From: Rhodobacter maris
GTDB lineage: Bacteria; Pseudomonadota; Alphaproteobacteria; Rhodobacterales; Rhodobacteraceae
Direction of reading: 5' to 3'
DNA length: 64,000 nucleotides
Assembly: GCF_900217815.1 (NCBI RefSeq)
Contig: NZ_OBMT01000001.1
Coordinates: 620,001 to 684,000 of the forward strand
How positions within the stretch are numbered: the first letter of the stretch is position 1; each line of letters opens with the position of its first letter. The translations under genes were made by a program, and so were the position numbers. Of the stretch, positions 62,895 through 64,000 are shown in pieces. The notes under the pieces are model-generated. The model was not told the DNA's origin. It searched no databases and saw nothing but the letters and a program-made list of their open reading frames with translations.

Positions 62895-64000
62895 TTATTT
62901 CAGGATTTTGGAGACGACGCCTGCGCCGACGGTGCGGCCGCCTTCACGGATGGCGAAGCGCAGTTTTTCTTCCATCGCGATCGGGGCGATCAGTTCGACC
63001 TCGAACTTCAGGTTGTCGCCCGGCATCACCATCTCGGTGCCTTCCGGCAGCTTCACCGTGCCCGTCACGTCGGTCGTGCGGAAGTAGAACTGCGGACGGT
63101 AGTTCGCGAAGAACGGCGTGTGACGGCCGCCTTCTTCCTTCGTCAGAATGTAGGCCTCGGCTTCGAACACCGTGTGCGGCGTCACCGAACCCGGCTTCGC
63201 CAGAACCTGACCGCGTTCCACGCCGTCCCGGTCCACACCGCGCAGCAGCGCGCCGATGTTGTCGCCCGCCTCGCCGCGGTCGAGCAGCTTGCGGAACATT
63301 TCAACGCCGGTGCAGGTCGTTTTCTTGGTCGGGCGGATGCCGACGATTTCAAGTTCGTCGCCCACGTTGATCACACCGCGTTCCACACGGCCCGTCACCA
63401 CGGTGCCACGGCCAGAGATCGAGAACACGTCTTCGATCGGCATCAGGAACGGCTGATCCACGGCACGCGCCGGGGTCGGGATGTATTCGTCCACCGCTTT
63501 CATCAGCGCATGGATCGAATCTTCGCCGATCTCTTTCGATTCCCCCAGCATCGCCTGGTGCGCCGAGCCCTTGATGATCGGAATGTCGTCGCCGGGGTAT
63601 TCGTACGACGAGAGCAGTTCGCGGACTTCCATTTCCACGAGCTCCAGCAGCTCTTCGTCATCCACGAGGTCGACCTTGTTCATGTAGACGACCATGTAGG
63701 GAATGCCCACCTGACGGCCGAGCAGGATGTGCTCGCGCGTCTGCGGCATCGGGCCGTCCGACGAGGCCACCACGAGGATCGCGCCATCCATCTGCGCCGC
63801 ACCCGTGATCATGTTCTTCACATAGTCGGCGTGGCCGGGGCAGTCGACGTGCGCATAGTGGCGCGCAGCCGTCTCGTATTCCACGTGGGCCGTCGAGATC
63901 GTGATCCCGCGCGCACGCTCTTCCGGCGCACCGTCGATCTGGTCATAGGCCTTGAATTCGCCGTAGTATTTCGTGATCGCAGCCGTCAGCGTCGTCTTGC
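62895..64000 (-). CDS. tuf: elongation factor Tu, partial
   Basis: All but the N-terminal ~25 residues is present; the gene runs off the right edge just inside the P-loop (GKTTL). [12 protein letters not shown] (G3), [11 protein letters not shown] (G4), the switch I region [14 protein letters not shown] and the C-terminal barrel with [19 protein letters not shown] are intact. It carries aminoacyl-tRNA to the ribosome. Presumably the last gene of the str operon; a second tuf copy is common in these bacteria. Confidence 0.97.
   Translation of the reverse strand, partial: KTTLTAAITKYYGEFKAYDQIDGAPEERARGITISTAHVEYETAARHYAHVDCPGHADYVKNMITGAAQMDGAILVVASSDGPMPQTREHILLGRQVGIPYMVVYMNKVDLVDDEELLELVEMEVRELLSSYEYPGDDIPIIKGSAHQAMLGESKEIGEDSIHALMKAVDEYIPTPARAVDQPFLMPIEDVFSISGRGTVVTGRVERGVINVGDELEIVGIRPTKKTTCTGVEMFRKLLDRGEAGDNIGALLRGVDRDGVERGQVLAKPGSVTPHTVFEAEAYILTKEEGGRHTPFFANYRPQFYFRTTDVTGTVKLPEGTEMVMPGDNLKFEVELIAPIAMEEKLRFAIREGGRTVGAGVVSKILK

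Overview
The window is GC-rich chromosomal DNA from a purple non-sulfur alphaproteobacterium of the order Rhodobacterales. Several loci together point to Rhodobacter capsulatus or a very close relative: an fdsGBA formate dehydrogenase, draTG (nitrogenase ADP-ribosylation), a bztABCD amino-acid transporter, and a gtaR/gtaI quorum-sensing pair next to the ribosomal-protein cluster. This identification rests on recalled gene content, not on an alignment. Coding density is high, many genes overlap by 1-11 nt, and no rRNA, CRISPR array or intact insertion sequence was seen.

Layout, left part (1-15 kb). fdsA (cut by the left edge), fdsB and fdsG run leftwards. An S49 peptidase, a tiny membrane/zinc-ribbon protein, a Ca/cation antiporter and a degenerate SDR-like protein run rightwards. 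After an AT-rich control region come uvrC, an EpmB/KamA-like radical-SAM protein, pgsA, moaD and moaE. The two halves of MnmC (oxidase and methyltransferase) are separate, divergent genes. An EamA permease and a soluble lytic transglycosylase converge.

Middle (15-44 kb). dapA precedes draT-draG. draG converges with, and overlaps, a gene fusing a dual-specificity phosphatase to a kinase-like domain. A three-PAS GGDEF/EAL protein, tRNA-Arg(ACG) and an orphan histidine kinase follow. The rpmH-rnpA-yidD-ttcA-(degenerate GGDEF/EAL)-yidC-MOSC-engB block is next, then an SDR, argB, an Fe-S protein and sixA. On the minus strand lie bztABCD, atp12, a HAD phosphatase, a pseudouridine synthase, crcB, rarA and the gtaR-gtaI quorum-sensing genes.

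Right part (44-64 kb). The tuf, S10, spc and alpha ribosomal clusters are all on the minus strand and carry the usual genes in the usual order. They are interrupted three times: by a Panacea-domain antitoxin-like gene plus a small membrane protein on the opposite strand between rplB and rplW; by a methyltransferase and a sugar/LPS-kinase-like gene between rplP and rpmC; and by rraB plus an AT-rich stretch between rplO and rpmD. Each interruption has a Rho-independent terminator-like hairpin on its upstream (operon) side, so the usual superoperon appears to be divided into separate transcription units. The Panacea pair and the phosphatase-kinase fusion beside draG are the best candidates for undescribed biology.
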